Source: Fibrobacter succinogenes | GTDB lineage: Bacteria > Fibrobacterota > Fibrobacteria > Fibrobacterales > Fibrobacteraceae | Assembly (NCBI GenBank): GCA_902762795.1 | Contig: CACWPM010000002.1 | Span: 1-64,000, forward strand | DNA length: 64,000 nt | Reading direction: 5' to 3' | In this document: positions 34,468 through 42,033 of the stretch, one piece after another | Numbering within the stretch: the first letter of the stretch is position 1 | Layout of the letters: every line of letters begins with the position of its first letter | The notes under the pieces: model-generated | What the model saw: only the letters and a program-made list of their open reading frames with translations | What the model was told of the DNA's origin: nothing | Databases searched by the model: none | Translations under genes and position numbers: made by a program

Positions 34468-35181
34468 ATGAATTACATGAGTGGGTTTAAGGACGGTTTT
34501 CCAATCGGGCTAGGCTATTTTGCAGTGTCGTTTTCTTTTGGCATTGCGGGGTCGAATTTTTTGTCATGGCCGTTGGTAACGCTGATATCCATGACGAACT
34601 TGACCTCGGCGGGACAGTTTGCAGGTCTACAGATTATGGCCGATGCTGCAGGCACGTTCATCGAAATGGCTATTGCGACGTTCTTTATAAACCTTCGCTA
34701 TTCCTTGATGGCTATTTCTCTGTCGCAGAAGGTGTCGCCGGATTTCGGGACGGCGAAGCGTCTTTTGCTTGCGACGGGCATCACGGACGAGATTTATGCG
34801 GTCGCGATGTCGCAAAAGTGTGTGACGCCGATTTACTTTCTTGGGCTTTCGACACTCCCGTACTTTGGCTGGTCGCTCGGGACGATGGTTGGTGCCATTT
34901 GTGGTGAAATTCTCCCCGCGATAGTGACGAATGCCCTTGGCGTAGCGCTTTATGGCATGTTTGTGGCGATTGTGGTGCCTCAGATGAAGGTGCATGGCCC
35001 GACGTTCTTTGCTGTTGCGATTGCCGTGGCGTTGAGTTGTGCGTTCAAGTTTTTCCCGCCGCTGGGCGGCGTGTCGGTCGGTTTTGCGATTATAATCTGC
35101 GCGCTCGTGGCGTCCTTTATTGCGGCTGCGTTTTTCCCGATGAAAAATGTCAACGCAGATGACGAAGGAGCTGCAAAATGA
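34468..35181 (+). CDS. azlC: AzlC family branched-chain amino acid exporter subunit
   Basis: Larger membrane subunit of the two-component AzlCD exporter, which expels branched-chain amino acids or analogues. 237 residues with the family start GFKDGFPIGLGYFAVSFSFG, the conserved TNLTSAGQFAG and FINLRYSLMAISLSQK, and several membrane helices after it. The stop overlaps the azlD start by ATGA, so the two are co-translated. The ATG is close to a TATCTTTG box with no SD. The end (PMKNVNADDEGAAK) is cytoplasmic and variable. Confidence 0.93.
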   Translation: MNYMSGFKDGFPIGLGYFAVSFSFGIAGSNFLSWPLVTLISMTNLTSAGQFAGLQIMADAAGTFIEMAIATFFINLRYSLMAISLSQKVSPDFGTAKRLLLATGITDEIYAVAMSQKCVTPIYFLGLSTLPYFGWSLGTMVGAICGEILPAIVTNALGVALYGMFVAIVVPQMKVHGPTFFAVAIAVALSCAFKFFPPLGGVSVGFAIIICALVASFIAAAFFPMKNVNADDEGAAK

Positions 35182-35498
35182 ATATCGATATGCAGACCTA
35201 CGTGATTTATTTGTTTGTAATGGCGGGCGTGACGCTTTTTTTACGCGCGGTGCCGTTCATTTTGTTGCGAAAAAAGCTCAAGAGCGTGTTCTGGAGTTCG
35301 TTCTTGGCTTACGTGCCTTACACCGTGCTCGGCGCGATGACTGTGCCCGCGATTTTCTTTGCAACGGATAGCCGTATTACGGGCGCCTGTGCGCTTCTTG
35401 CTGCAGTAATCGCTTCGCTTCTCGGCGGTGGACTCGTAACCGTTGCCGCGATTTCCTGCCTTACCGTCCTCGGCGTTGACGGGCTCATGCTCTTGTAG
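35178..35498 (+). CDS. azlD: AzlD family exporter subunit
   Basis: Small partner of AzlC, 106 residues with four hydrophobic stretches, typical of the family. Conserved features are AVPFILLRKKLKS near the first helix and SFLAYVPYTVLGAMTVPAIF. It starts within the azlC stop codon (ATGA). GGAGCTGCAAAATG supplies an SD inside azlC. Nothing odd is visible. The 114 bases between it and the GH8 gene are AT-rich at the end and must contain the GH8 promoter. Confidence 0.92.
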   Translation: MNIDMQTYVIYLFVMAGVTLFLRAVPFILLRKKLKSVFWSSFLAYVPYTVLGAMTVPAIFFATDSRITGACALLAAVIASLLGGGLVTVAAISCLTVLGVDGLMLL

Positions 35499-35612
35499 AT
35501 TTGGGAATGCGGAATCGTTTTTCTGCTGCCATACTCTTATGGATATGGCTGTGCTGCAATATTATTAATTAATTACTAAATTATAACAGGATTTTTTTCA
35601 GAAGGTTGCAGA

Positions 35613-37862
35613 ATGAGAAAAGTATTTGCGGTATTGACTACGGCGATAGCCTTCGCTGCGGTTTCCTCTTTGGCTGCTCCGAACTTCCCCTTCCCCCAAA
35701 ACATGAAGCATCCTCACGGCAATATTATCGAGTATGCCGATGTCAACATGATCATGGACCATTATAACAAGTGGAAAAATACCTGGTACGATGCGAACCA
35801 GGGGTGGATCCTCGCACCCGAGGGCACATGCTCTACCACGTCCGAAGCAATCGCCTATGGCATGTTGATTGCCGTGTATATGGACAACGGCCAGAATGGC
35901 GCCAAGGACATGTTCGACAAGCTTTATGAAACCTGGAAGGCCAATGGCGGTAACGGCGCCGGTATGAACTGGCGTGTCGGTTGCGATGGCGGTACAGGTT
36001 CTGCTTCTGACGCCGACTTTGACGCTGCCCTCGCCCTTATCATGGCTTCCAAGCAGTGGGACAATGTTTCCTATCTGAACGACGCTAAGGCTCTTCTCGA
36101 TTGGATATTCACCAACGATATTGATGGTACCAAGATTAAGTCGGGAAATGAACGAAATTACGCTTTCAACCCGAGTTACGCCACTTTGGCTAACTTCCGT
36201 GTTTTCGATGCGTTGGGCGGCTCTCACGACTGGAACGGAGTTGCTACTTGGGCTGCAAGCGAAATCAAGGCATGCCAGAACCAGTCCACGGGCCTCGTTC
36301 CGGACTGGTGTTCTTGGGATTCCCATCAGCCGACTCGGCCGGATTCTTCTGTGCAGCTGAATTATATCGGTTTCTTTGACGAAGCTGTCCGTACTCCGTG
36401 GCGCATCGCTTGGGACTATTACTGGTTTGGTACCGCCACCTCCAAAAATTTCAATGCAACCATTACCAAGTGGCTCTATGTCGAAGCTCCCGTTGCAAGC
36501 GATATCAACTCCGGCTACTATGTAGAGGGTAAGGCGGAAAAGTCCGTCAATCGCCACTTCATCTCTTCTACCTTCTCTGGAGGTCTCGGCCTTGCAGCCT
36601 CCAGTGACGATTCCGAAGCGGGGGTAAACTTCCTTAGTTCCGTTTACAACTACCTCGCTTCCAAGACGGCTTGTGCCAAGGTCGAAGAATGTGGCACGAC
36701 ATCCAATCCGGGGGAAAAGTACTATTCGTCCACTTTGAACCTCCTCTACCTCCTCCTCCTGACCGGTAACATGCCCAACTTTTACGACACGACTGGCTTT
36801 ACCGCCTTCACTCCGGATCCGAATAAGGCACCGAATCTGAGCGAATTTGAGGGCAAACGGATGGAAATCAGGGATACCACCGTGGGAATATCCGGTTTCT
36901 GGTACTGGGGCGCCTACCATGACAGGTATGGTCTCGGTACCGAGATGAATCCGGATTCCGGATTGTCTCCGCTGATTGTCCGTGGTGGCAAGATTTATGC
37001 CGAAGCTTCTATGAAGATAGGTCCTGATCCGGAATGGTCGCAGGAAGCAGAAGACGCCGGTACGCTTCTGTACCCGAATGCCTATATTGCCATGAACTTC
37101 TTCTCTGACCGCAATAAGGGGGTGGATCTTGAGGCTCTCGGGGTTGCGAAACTCCGTATCGACATCAAGACTTCCGGTCCTATCCGCATGGCAGTTCTCA
37201 ACGGCCTATCTGTGGAAGCTTTTTCCGAACCGGGAGTTTACGTCGCGAATTCCTCGGACTACAAGGTGTTTGAATACGACTTGACTCCGGAGAATTACGG
37301 TTTCAAGGGATTTTCCGAAAAGAATGATTTCGGGGGTCTCCTCGATTGGGTTAATCTAATTTCCGCTCCGGATGGTAAGGACATCATCAAGAACGTCAGG
37401 GGTCTCAGGTTCGAAATCAGGCAGAAGGAAGGCGGTTTCGGTGACGTTTCCATCAGGGCTGTCGAATTCCTCGATTCAAGCGGCACTGTAATCGATCCGG
37501 TCTTGATTACCGGCATGTCGGGCGTCCGTAGCGAAATCGTTGAAGAAAGTTCTTCTTCTAGCGGGAACCTGACGAATTCAAGTTCCTCCTCTAATCCTGT
37601 CGATATCGGTTCCAGTCCTTCGAGTGCTGGAAACGCTCTTCCGACGATATTTGCTCCTGCAACGTTCAATGTTTCCGTCAACGGTTTACAGATCAAGATC
37701 AGCAATGCCGCTGTCGGCTCTAACTTGACCGTATTCTCCATGTTGGGAATGGTTGTCCAGACGGGCATGGTCAAAAACAATAGCGAACTTGTTACGGTCA
37801 AGAACAAGGGCGTGTACTTGGTTCGCGTCGGCAACGAAATACGCTCCGTTATTGTGAAGTAA
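35613..37862 (+). CDS. Secreted GH8 endoglucanase with C-terminal sorting-like domain
   Basis: Hydrolyses beta-1,4-glucan or a related polymer outside the cell. Signal peptide ending near SSLAAP. The GH8 domain (to about residue 385) has the catalytic acid Glu in STTSEAIAYGM near 78 and the family signature ASDADFDAALAL near 131. Residues about 410-635 form a second domain with a beta-sandwich-like pattern, possibly carbohydrate-binding. A Ser-rich linker follows, then a 65-residue end (NVSVNGLQIKI, GVYLVRVGNE, SVIVK) like a type IX secretion sorting domain. The exact substrate within GH8 cannot be read from the sequence. Terminator at 37885. Confidence 0.93.
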   Translation: MRKVFAVLTTAIAFAAVSSLAAPNFPFPQNMKHPHGNIIEYADVNMIMDHYNKWKNTWYDANQGWILAPEGTCSTTSEAIAYGMLIAVYMDNGQNGAKDMFDKLYETWKANGGNGAGMNWRVGCDGGTGSASDADFDAALALIMASKQWDNVSYLNDAKALLDWIFTNDIDGTKIKSGNERNYAFNPSYATLANFRVFDALGGSHDWNGVATWAASEIKACQNQSTGLVPDWCSWDSHQPTRPDSSVQLNYIGFFDEAVRTPWRIAWDYYWFGTATSKNFNATITKWLYVEAPVASDINSGYYVEGKAEKSVNRHFISSTFSGGLGLAASSDDSEAGVNFLSSVYNYLASKTACAKVEECGTTSNPGEKYYSSTLNLLYLLLLTGNMPNFYDTTGFTAFTPDPNKAPNLSEFEGKRMEIRDTTVGISGFWYWGAYHDRYGLGTEMNPDSGLSPLIVRGGKIYAEASMKIGPDPEWSQEAEDAGTLLYPNAYIAMNFFSDRNKGVDLEALGVAKLRIDIKTSGPIRMAVLNGLSVEAFSEPGVYVANSSDYKVFEYDLTPENYGFKGFSEKNDFGGLLDWVNLISAPDGKDIIKNVRGLRFEIRQKEGGFGDVSIRAVEFLDSSGTVIDPVLITGMSGVRSEIVEESSSSSGNLTNSSSSSNPVDIGSSPSSAGNALPTIFAPATFNVSVNGLQIKISNAAVGSNLTVFSMLGMVVQTGMVKNNSELVTVKNKGVYLVRVGNEIRSVIVK

Positions 37863-37884
37863 TCCGAAAAAAATTTTTAGAAAA

Positions 37885-37913
37885 GGTCGTGGATTTGTCC
37901 GCGGTCTTTTTTT
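37885..37913 (+). terminator. Intrinsic terminator of the GH8 gene
   Basis: GGTCGTGGA pairs with TCCGCGGTC, nine positions with three G-U, around TTTG, then seven T. Confidence 0.8.
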
Positions 37914-37961
37914 GTATATTCTTGCGTGTAATTTATCGTTTTTCGTTATTTTGGAGCTGAA

Positions 37962-39065
37962 ATGGATATTGGAACCCTTCATTTTCAAAATCCCGAGGCC
38001 TTTTGGCTGTTGTTGTTCGTGCCGCTGTTGATTGCGCTTTATGTCTATCGCCAGCAGCGTCGCAAGAGTACGATCAAGTTTCCGGCGCTTGCGCTTGCAA
38101 AGAAGGCGGTACCGAGCCGTCGCGTGAAGTTTAGGCATATTGTTCCTGCGCTTCGATTGGCGGCGCTCATTTGCTTTGTGGTGGCGCTTGCCCGCCCGCA
38201 AAACGCTATGGAAGTCGAATACACCTCGACAGATGGTGTGGATATCATGCTTGCGCTCGATGTTTCCGGTTCCATGGGCACGCTCGACATGCTCACGCGC
38301 ACGGAACAGGCGAAGCTTGGCGTGATGAACGCCGAACGCATCTTGAAACGCGGCGAATACTGGAAATACAGTCGCCTTGGTTATGCGCAGGACGTGATTG
38401 CTGATTTCATCAAGAAGCGCCATAGTGACCGTATAGGCCTTTCGGCGTTCGGTGCGCGTTCGTTTACGCAGTGCCCGCTTACGCTCGATTACGGTTCCCT
38501 TCTCGAAATATTGAAGGCTAGCGACGACCTTGCCCGCGATTCGCTTATCAACAACAGGACCGCGATAGGGGACGGCCTCATGAACGCCTTGGCGAGACTC
38601 AAGATGTCGGATGCGAAGTCCCGCGTGGTGGTGCTCTTGACTGATGGCCGCGACAATGCGAGCGTCGTTCCGCCGATGCGAGCCGCCGAGGTGGCGAAGT
38701 CCTTGGGCGTGAAGGTCTATACAGTCGGCGTCGGCAAGAAGGACGGCAAGATATTGGCGTTCCAGCAGAACCCGTGGACGGGCGAAATCTCCTGGGGCGA
38801 ACGCGATATTACGCCTGAAGAAGGAATTGACGAGAGTGTGCTTAAGGCTGTTGCCGCAAAGACTGGTGGACGTTTCTACCGTGCAGAAAACAAGGAAGAG
38901 CTCGAAAAGATTTACTCAGAAATCGATGAACTCGAAAAGACGGAAATCGAGACCATCGCTTACGCCCGCTACGCGGAAAAATTCTACCCGTGGCTTTTGG
39001 TTGGTGCGCTCCTCATTCTGCTCGAACTCCTGCTGGCCAATACAAGATTCGTGAGAATCCCGTGA
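37962..39065 (+). CDS. batA: BatA-like von Willebrand factor A membrane protein
   Basis: 367 residues. Two N-terminal hydrophobic helices with the family motif FQNPEAFWLLLFVPLLIAL, then a vWA domain facing the periplasm, and a C-terminal helix. The metal-binding MIDAS residues are complete: DVSGSM near residue 100, Thr in NRTAIGDGL, Asp in TDGRDN. Bat proteins are usually encoded in an operon with a MoxR ATPase and affect aerotolerance or envelope assembly; no moxR is in this window. GGAGCTGAAATG is the SD and start. It is separated from the paralogous batB gene by a convergent gene and a repeat element. Confidence 0.88.
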   Translation: MDIGTLHFQNPEAFWLLLFVPLLIALYVYRQQRRKSTIKFPALALAKKAVPSRRVKFRHIVPALRLAALICFVVALARPQNAMEVEYTSTDGVDIMLALDVSGSMGTLDMLTRTEQAKLGVMNAERILKRGEYWKYSRLGYAQDVIADFIKKRHSDRIGLSAFGARSFTQCPLTLDYGSLLEILKASDDLARDSLINNRTAIGDGLMNALARLKMSDAKSRVVVLLTDGRDNASVVPPMRAAEVAKSLGVKVYTVGVGKKDGKILAFQQNPWTGEISWGERDITPEEGIDESVLKAVAAKTGGRFYRAENKEELEKIYSEIDELEKTEIETIAYARYAEKFYPWLLVGALLILLELLLANTRFVRIP

Positions 39066-39071
39066 TTATAT

Positions 39072-39178
39072 AGACGAGAGAACGGACCTGAGGTCCTACA
39101 GACGAGAGTGGGTAGTGGCGAAGCTGTGTTGTATTTTTCTTTCGTCTTTCGTCTCTCGTCTCTCGTCTCTCGTCTAAT
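39072..39178. repeat. AGACGAG/CTCTCGT inverted 7-nt arrays between convergent genes
   Basis: Left side: AGACGAG, AGAACGG, ACCTGAG, GTCCTAC, AGACGAG in exact 7-nt register, with GGACC/GGTCC inside. Right side (39139-39175): CTTTCGT twice and CTCTCGT three times, inverted. It fills the space between the batA stop and the stop of the convergent gene. Same design as 32615-32711. Confidence 0.7.
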
Positions 39179-40348
39179 TTACTCTCTCGGGGCGGGTGTT
39201 TCTGGTTTGTAGCAGTTCTTTTTCGCTTCGGCGAAAATTTCGGAAATATTGCTTGTGGAAATGTTCGAAATCTCGGCGTAGTACAGGCTGAACGATATTT
39301 TCCACGAGGTCATGTCGGATTGCATACTGTCACGGTCGCTTTCTCGGACTAGCTTTTGGCAGAACGATTCGATTTCGGAGACTTCATCGCGTTCCATGAC
39401 GATTACGAATTGTTTTTCGCCGGTTCTTGCTAAAAAGGCGTTCTGTCCTCGACACTGGCGTTTGAAGAACGATGATAGGTCTACGAGAACGCGGTCGGAC
39501 ATTTCATAGCCGAAATTGTGGACGATAGCTTTGAAGTAATCTACTTCCATGACGAGGAAGAACAAGCGCTTGCTGGGGTCCTGGTGCTGTGTGATGTACT
39601 GGAGATAGTCGATGAGGCGAATTTTATTGTTTACGTTGGTAAGCGGATCCGATGTAATTCTGTATTTTAGAAGCGTGACGTAAACGTGCAAGAGGGTTAG
39701 CGCAAAAATTGGATCGGTGAGCGGAACGTCGGGGACGAAGTACTGGATAATGCAGGTGCTGCTAGGCACAAGGGCGATGAACGAAAGGTAGAACGCCTCT
39801 TTTTTGTTCGTGGAATTTTTTTGCATAATGGCATGTTGGATACCGAGTGCCATTGTTGCGAGGACATAGAGAAAGTTTAATCCGATAAGGAATGGTAAGA
39901 GCCTTCTGAATTGTAGCGATGTCGTATGGCAGTCGTTTGTGAACCCGTAAATGCTGATTCCTATGCAAATGAAGATGCCGATGATGCTTGGGGTCGAGAA
40001 TAGCGGGAACAGGTGCTTGTAAGAGTAAACGCTTTTGCGGATGCGGAGGAAGATGAACGAGAACCACAGTTGGGCAAGGACCAGTGAGGAACTAAGGCTC
40101 AGGGCGTACATGACCGCATAGATGACGCAAACTTTCTGGTTGCTTGCGTAAAGGTCGCTTTGCACATGTACCGAATAAAGCATCTTGGTCACCGTGCTCA
40201 GCACAATGTAGATGATGGTATCGATGATGGTAAAGCCGAGAATACGTTCTTCGAGATGCCTGAGAATACTGTCTTTGAACTGTAGCAGCGTAATGAGCAA
40301 CACTGCTATACAAATAATGTTGATTTCTATCAGACCTATATAGGACAT
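39179..40348 (-). CDS. Membrane protein with degenerate GGDEF domain
   Basis: 389 residues. The N-terminal half has about seven hydrophobic helices. The C-terminal half follows the GGDEF fold (SDPLTNVNNKIRLIDYL at its start, VMEVDYFKAIVHNFGYEMSDR), but the active loop reads ARTGEKQFVIV near residue 308 in place of GGDEF. Catalysis is therefore unlikely, and it may act as a receptor or by protein contact. It lies inverted between batA and batB, an unusual interruption of that pair. The start is the ATG at 40348, with AGGAAGCGAG upstream on the minus strand as a weak SD. Confidence 0.82.
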   Translation of the reverse strand: MSYIGLIEINIICIAVLLITLLQFKDSILRHLEERILGFTIIDTIIYIVLSTVTKMLYSVHVQSDLYASNQKVCVIYAVMYALSLSSSLVLAQLWFSFIFLRIRKSVYSYKHLFPLFSTPSIIGIFICIGISIYGFTNDCHTTSLQFRRLLPFLIGLNFLYVLATMALGIQHAIMQKNSTNKKEAFYLSFIALVPSSTCIIQYFVPDVPLTDPIFALTLLHVYVTLLKYRITSDPLTNVNNKIRLIDYLQYITQHQDPSKRLFFLVMEVDYFKAIVHNFGYEMSDRVLVDLSSFFKRQCRGQNAFLARTGEKQFVIVMERDEVSEIESFCQKLVRESDRDSMQSDMTSWKISFSLYYAEISNISTSNISEIFAEAKKNCYKPETPAPRE

Positions 40349-40700
40349 TCTCGCTTCCTAAACCTTATAAGGAAATATAACTATTTGAAAGCTTTTCGTA
40401 TGAAGACTTTATGAAAAGAAATCAAAATCTTTTTGAAAAGGTTTTAAATCCAAATCTTTATGATATAACTTAAGAATGTACGTCATGCGGGCGGGGCGAG
40501 AGCTCGGAGTTGACGCTTATGCGTCCGTGGCTGCACCCTCCCCATCCTTGGCCGGCGCTTTATTCTCTCGACGAAATATTTTTGATTTGTTTTTGGTTTT
40601 CATGCCTCGCGTTATTTGGTGAATTGAAGTTTTTTTCCGCAGACTTTTGTATATTCTTGTTGCTTGCTTGAATCAAGATGATTTTATATCGGAGTAGATA
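40349..40700. other. Divergent intergenic region
   Basis: 352 bases between the degenerate GGDEF gene and batB. It contains a GC-rich block at about 40490-40560 and AT-rich DNA near both genes. TATATTCTTG at about 40651 may belong to the batB promoter. I see no gene or strong hairpin. Confidence 0.4.
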
Positions 40701-41729
40701 ATGAGATTTGCTGAACCGAATTTTTTGTGGGGCCTTTTTACTTTACCCCTTTTTGCGCTTCTTTTTGTATATGCGTATCATCGTCGTAAAAAACTTGCAG
40801 CTCGCTTTGTTTCTCTTTCGATGCTCCCGAAGCTTTCGACGAGCGTTTCGCCTTGGCGACGCCTGACTAAAGTTTTATTGCTGCTCCTTGCTATTGCGTT
40901 CCTGTTTGTGGCGCTTGCCCGTCCGCAGTGGGGCTACAAAATGGAACATGTGGAACGCCGTGGCCAGGATTTGGTGCTGTTGCAGGATGTTTCGCTTTCG
41001 ATGCTTGCCGAGGATGTAAAGCCGAACCGTCTGGTCCGTAGCCGTCACGAGATTTCTTCGTTTCTCGAATCGCTCACTGGCGACCGTGTAGGCTTGGTTG
41101 CGTTCAGTGGCGAAGCGCAGGTGATGGTTCCCCTGACGCTCGATTACGGTACAGTGCAGATGGTGCTGCGCGAACTTAATCCGGGATGGCTTATGCCGGG
41201 CACGAATTTGGAAAAAGCAATCCGCAAGGGAATGACTTTGTTCAAAAATTCCGGTGGCGCAAACCAGCATTCTATCATGATTCTCATGAGCGATGGCGAA
41301 GAGCTGGAAGCTGCTGCTGTCAATGCCGCCAAAGAAGCCGCCGAGATGGGCATCAAGATTTATACGATCGGCATCGGATCCCGTGAAGGCGTGCCTATAC
41401 CGCTCAAGGACAAAAATGGCGGTAGCGTGTACAAGAAGGATATGCAGGGCAATATCGTGACAACCCGCTTGGAAGAGGGGACTCTTCAGGAAATCGCGAA
41501 TGCGACAGGGGCGCTTTATTTTTACGCAAGCCCTGGCGAGTTCCAGTTGCAAAAAGTCCTGACCGAAATTGCGGCGCTCGAAAAGAAGGATCAGAGCAGT
41601 GATCACATGGAAAATTACCAGGACCGCTACCAGATTTTCCTTGGACTTGCAGCCCTCCTGTTCTTGATCGAAGCCGTCATCTCGGAACGTGGTCGTCGCC
41701 GCAAGCAGCTCAACGGAAGGTTTAGCTGA
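40701..41729 (+). CDS. batB: BatB-like von Willebrand factor A membrane protein
   Basis: 342 residues, paralogue of the batA product. N-terminal helices (EPNFLWGLFTLPLFALLFVY), then RPQWGYKMEHVERRGQDL, a vWA domain with MIDAS DVSLSM near residue 95, Thr in MPGTNLEKAI and Asp in MSDGEELE, and a C-terminal helix around FLGLAALLFLIEAV. The word QDVSLSM where ALDVSxSM is usual keeps the metal ligands. GGAGTAGATAATG gives the start. An AGACGAG-type repeat and a terminator follow. The function is envelope-related in other bacteria; the partner set is incomplete here. Confidence 0.87.
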   Translation: MRFAEPNFLWGLFTLPLFALLFVYAYHRRKKLAARFVSLSMLPKLSTSVSPWRRLTKVLLLLLAIAFLFVALARPQWGYKMEHVERRGQDLVLLQDVSLSMLAEDVKPNRLVRSRHEISSFLESLTGDRVGLVAFSGEAQVMVPLTLDYGTVQMVLRELNPGWLMPGTNLEKAIRKGMTLFKNSGGANQHSIMILMSDGEELEAAAVNAAKEAAEMGIKIYTIGIGSREGVPIPLKDKNGGSVYKKDMQGNIVTTRLEEGTLQEIANATGALYFYASPGEFQLQKVLTEIAALEKKDQSSDHMENYQDRYQIFLGLAALLFLIEAVISERGRRRKQLNGRFS

Positions 41730-41732
41730 TTT

Positions 41733-41779
41733 AGACGAGAGAACGCCCGCTATCGCGGGCTACAGACGAGAGACGAAAG
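41733..41779. repeat. AGACGAG repeat, left half only
   Basis: AGACGAGAGAACG, hairpin CCCGC-TATC-GCGGG, CTACAGACGAGAGACGAAAG. Same frame as at 32615 and 39072 but with a different inner hairpin and no inverted right half; an ordinary terminator follows instead. Confidence 0.65.
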
Positions 41780-41794
41780 ATGTTTGAAAAAAAA

Positions 41795-41824
41795 GGCCCG
41801 GCGCGTTTGCGTCGGGTCTTTTTT
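41795..41824 (+). terminator. Intrinsic terminator of batB
   Basis: GGCCCGGCGC pairs with GCGTCGGGTC, ten positions with two G-U, around GTTT, then six T. Confidence 0.9.
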
Positions 41825-41842
41825 CATAGGAGGGATTGAAGA

Positions 41843-41933
41843 AGCCTTCCTGGTGGGGCTGTGTCTCGACTGGAGATCGGTGCGGAAGCCGGAGGTTGGC
41901 TTGCTACGCGTGTTGTGGGCCACTAGGAAGGCT
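41843..41933 (+). ncRNA. Candidate structured RNA, about 91 nt
   Basis: The ends close in a 14-bp stem: AGCCTTCCTGGTGG (41843-41856) with CCACTAGGAAGGCT (41920-41933), one G-U. The inside can form smaller stems such as TCTC/GAGA and contains CGGAAG and an ACGCGT palindrome. Length and shape are compatible with a bacterial SRP-type or other small RNA, but the canonical SRP loop words are absent, so no family is assigned. It could also be a 5' leader element of the M16 gene. Strand is assumed. Confidence 0.4.
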
Positions 41934-42033
41934 CTTTATTAATATATGTCTATTTGCGGATGGGGGTGTAATAAACCTTAAAATGATTGGTCTATTTTGG
42001 AATGTTCTGTTTTAGTTTACTATTTTCTAGTCG

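Noticed and set aside
35598-36920. Long open frame on the minus strand (about 440 codons) opposite the GH8 gene
   Set aside because: It lies entirely antisense to a clear GH8 enzyme with all motifs. The translation has no recognisable domain and follows from the codon bias of the real gene.
37895-37924. Bacteroidetes-type promoter TTG-N19-TATTCTTG before batA
   Set aside because: The spacing fits, but the TTG lies within the GH8 terminator loop and the -7 box has a mismatch, so chance is likely.
41843-41933. Bacterial SRP (4.5S) RNA
   Set aside because: The conserved domain IV words around the GGAA loop (AGG before, AGCAG after) are not found, so I list it only as an unassigned RNA candidate.
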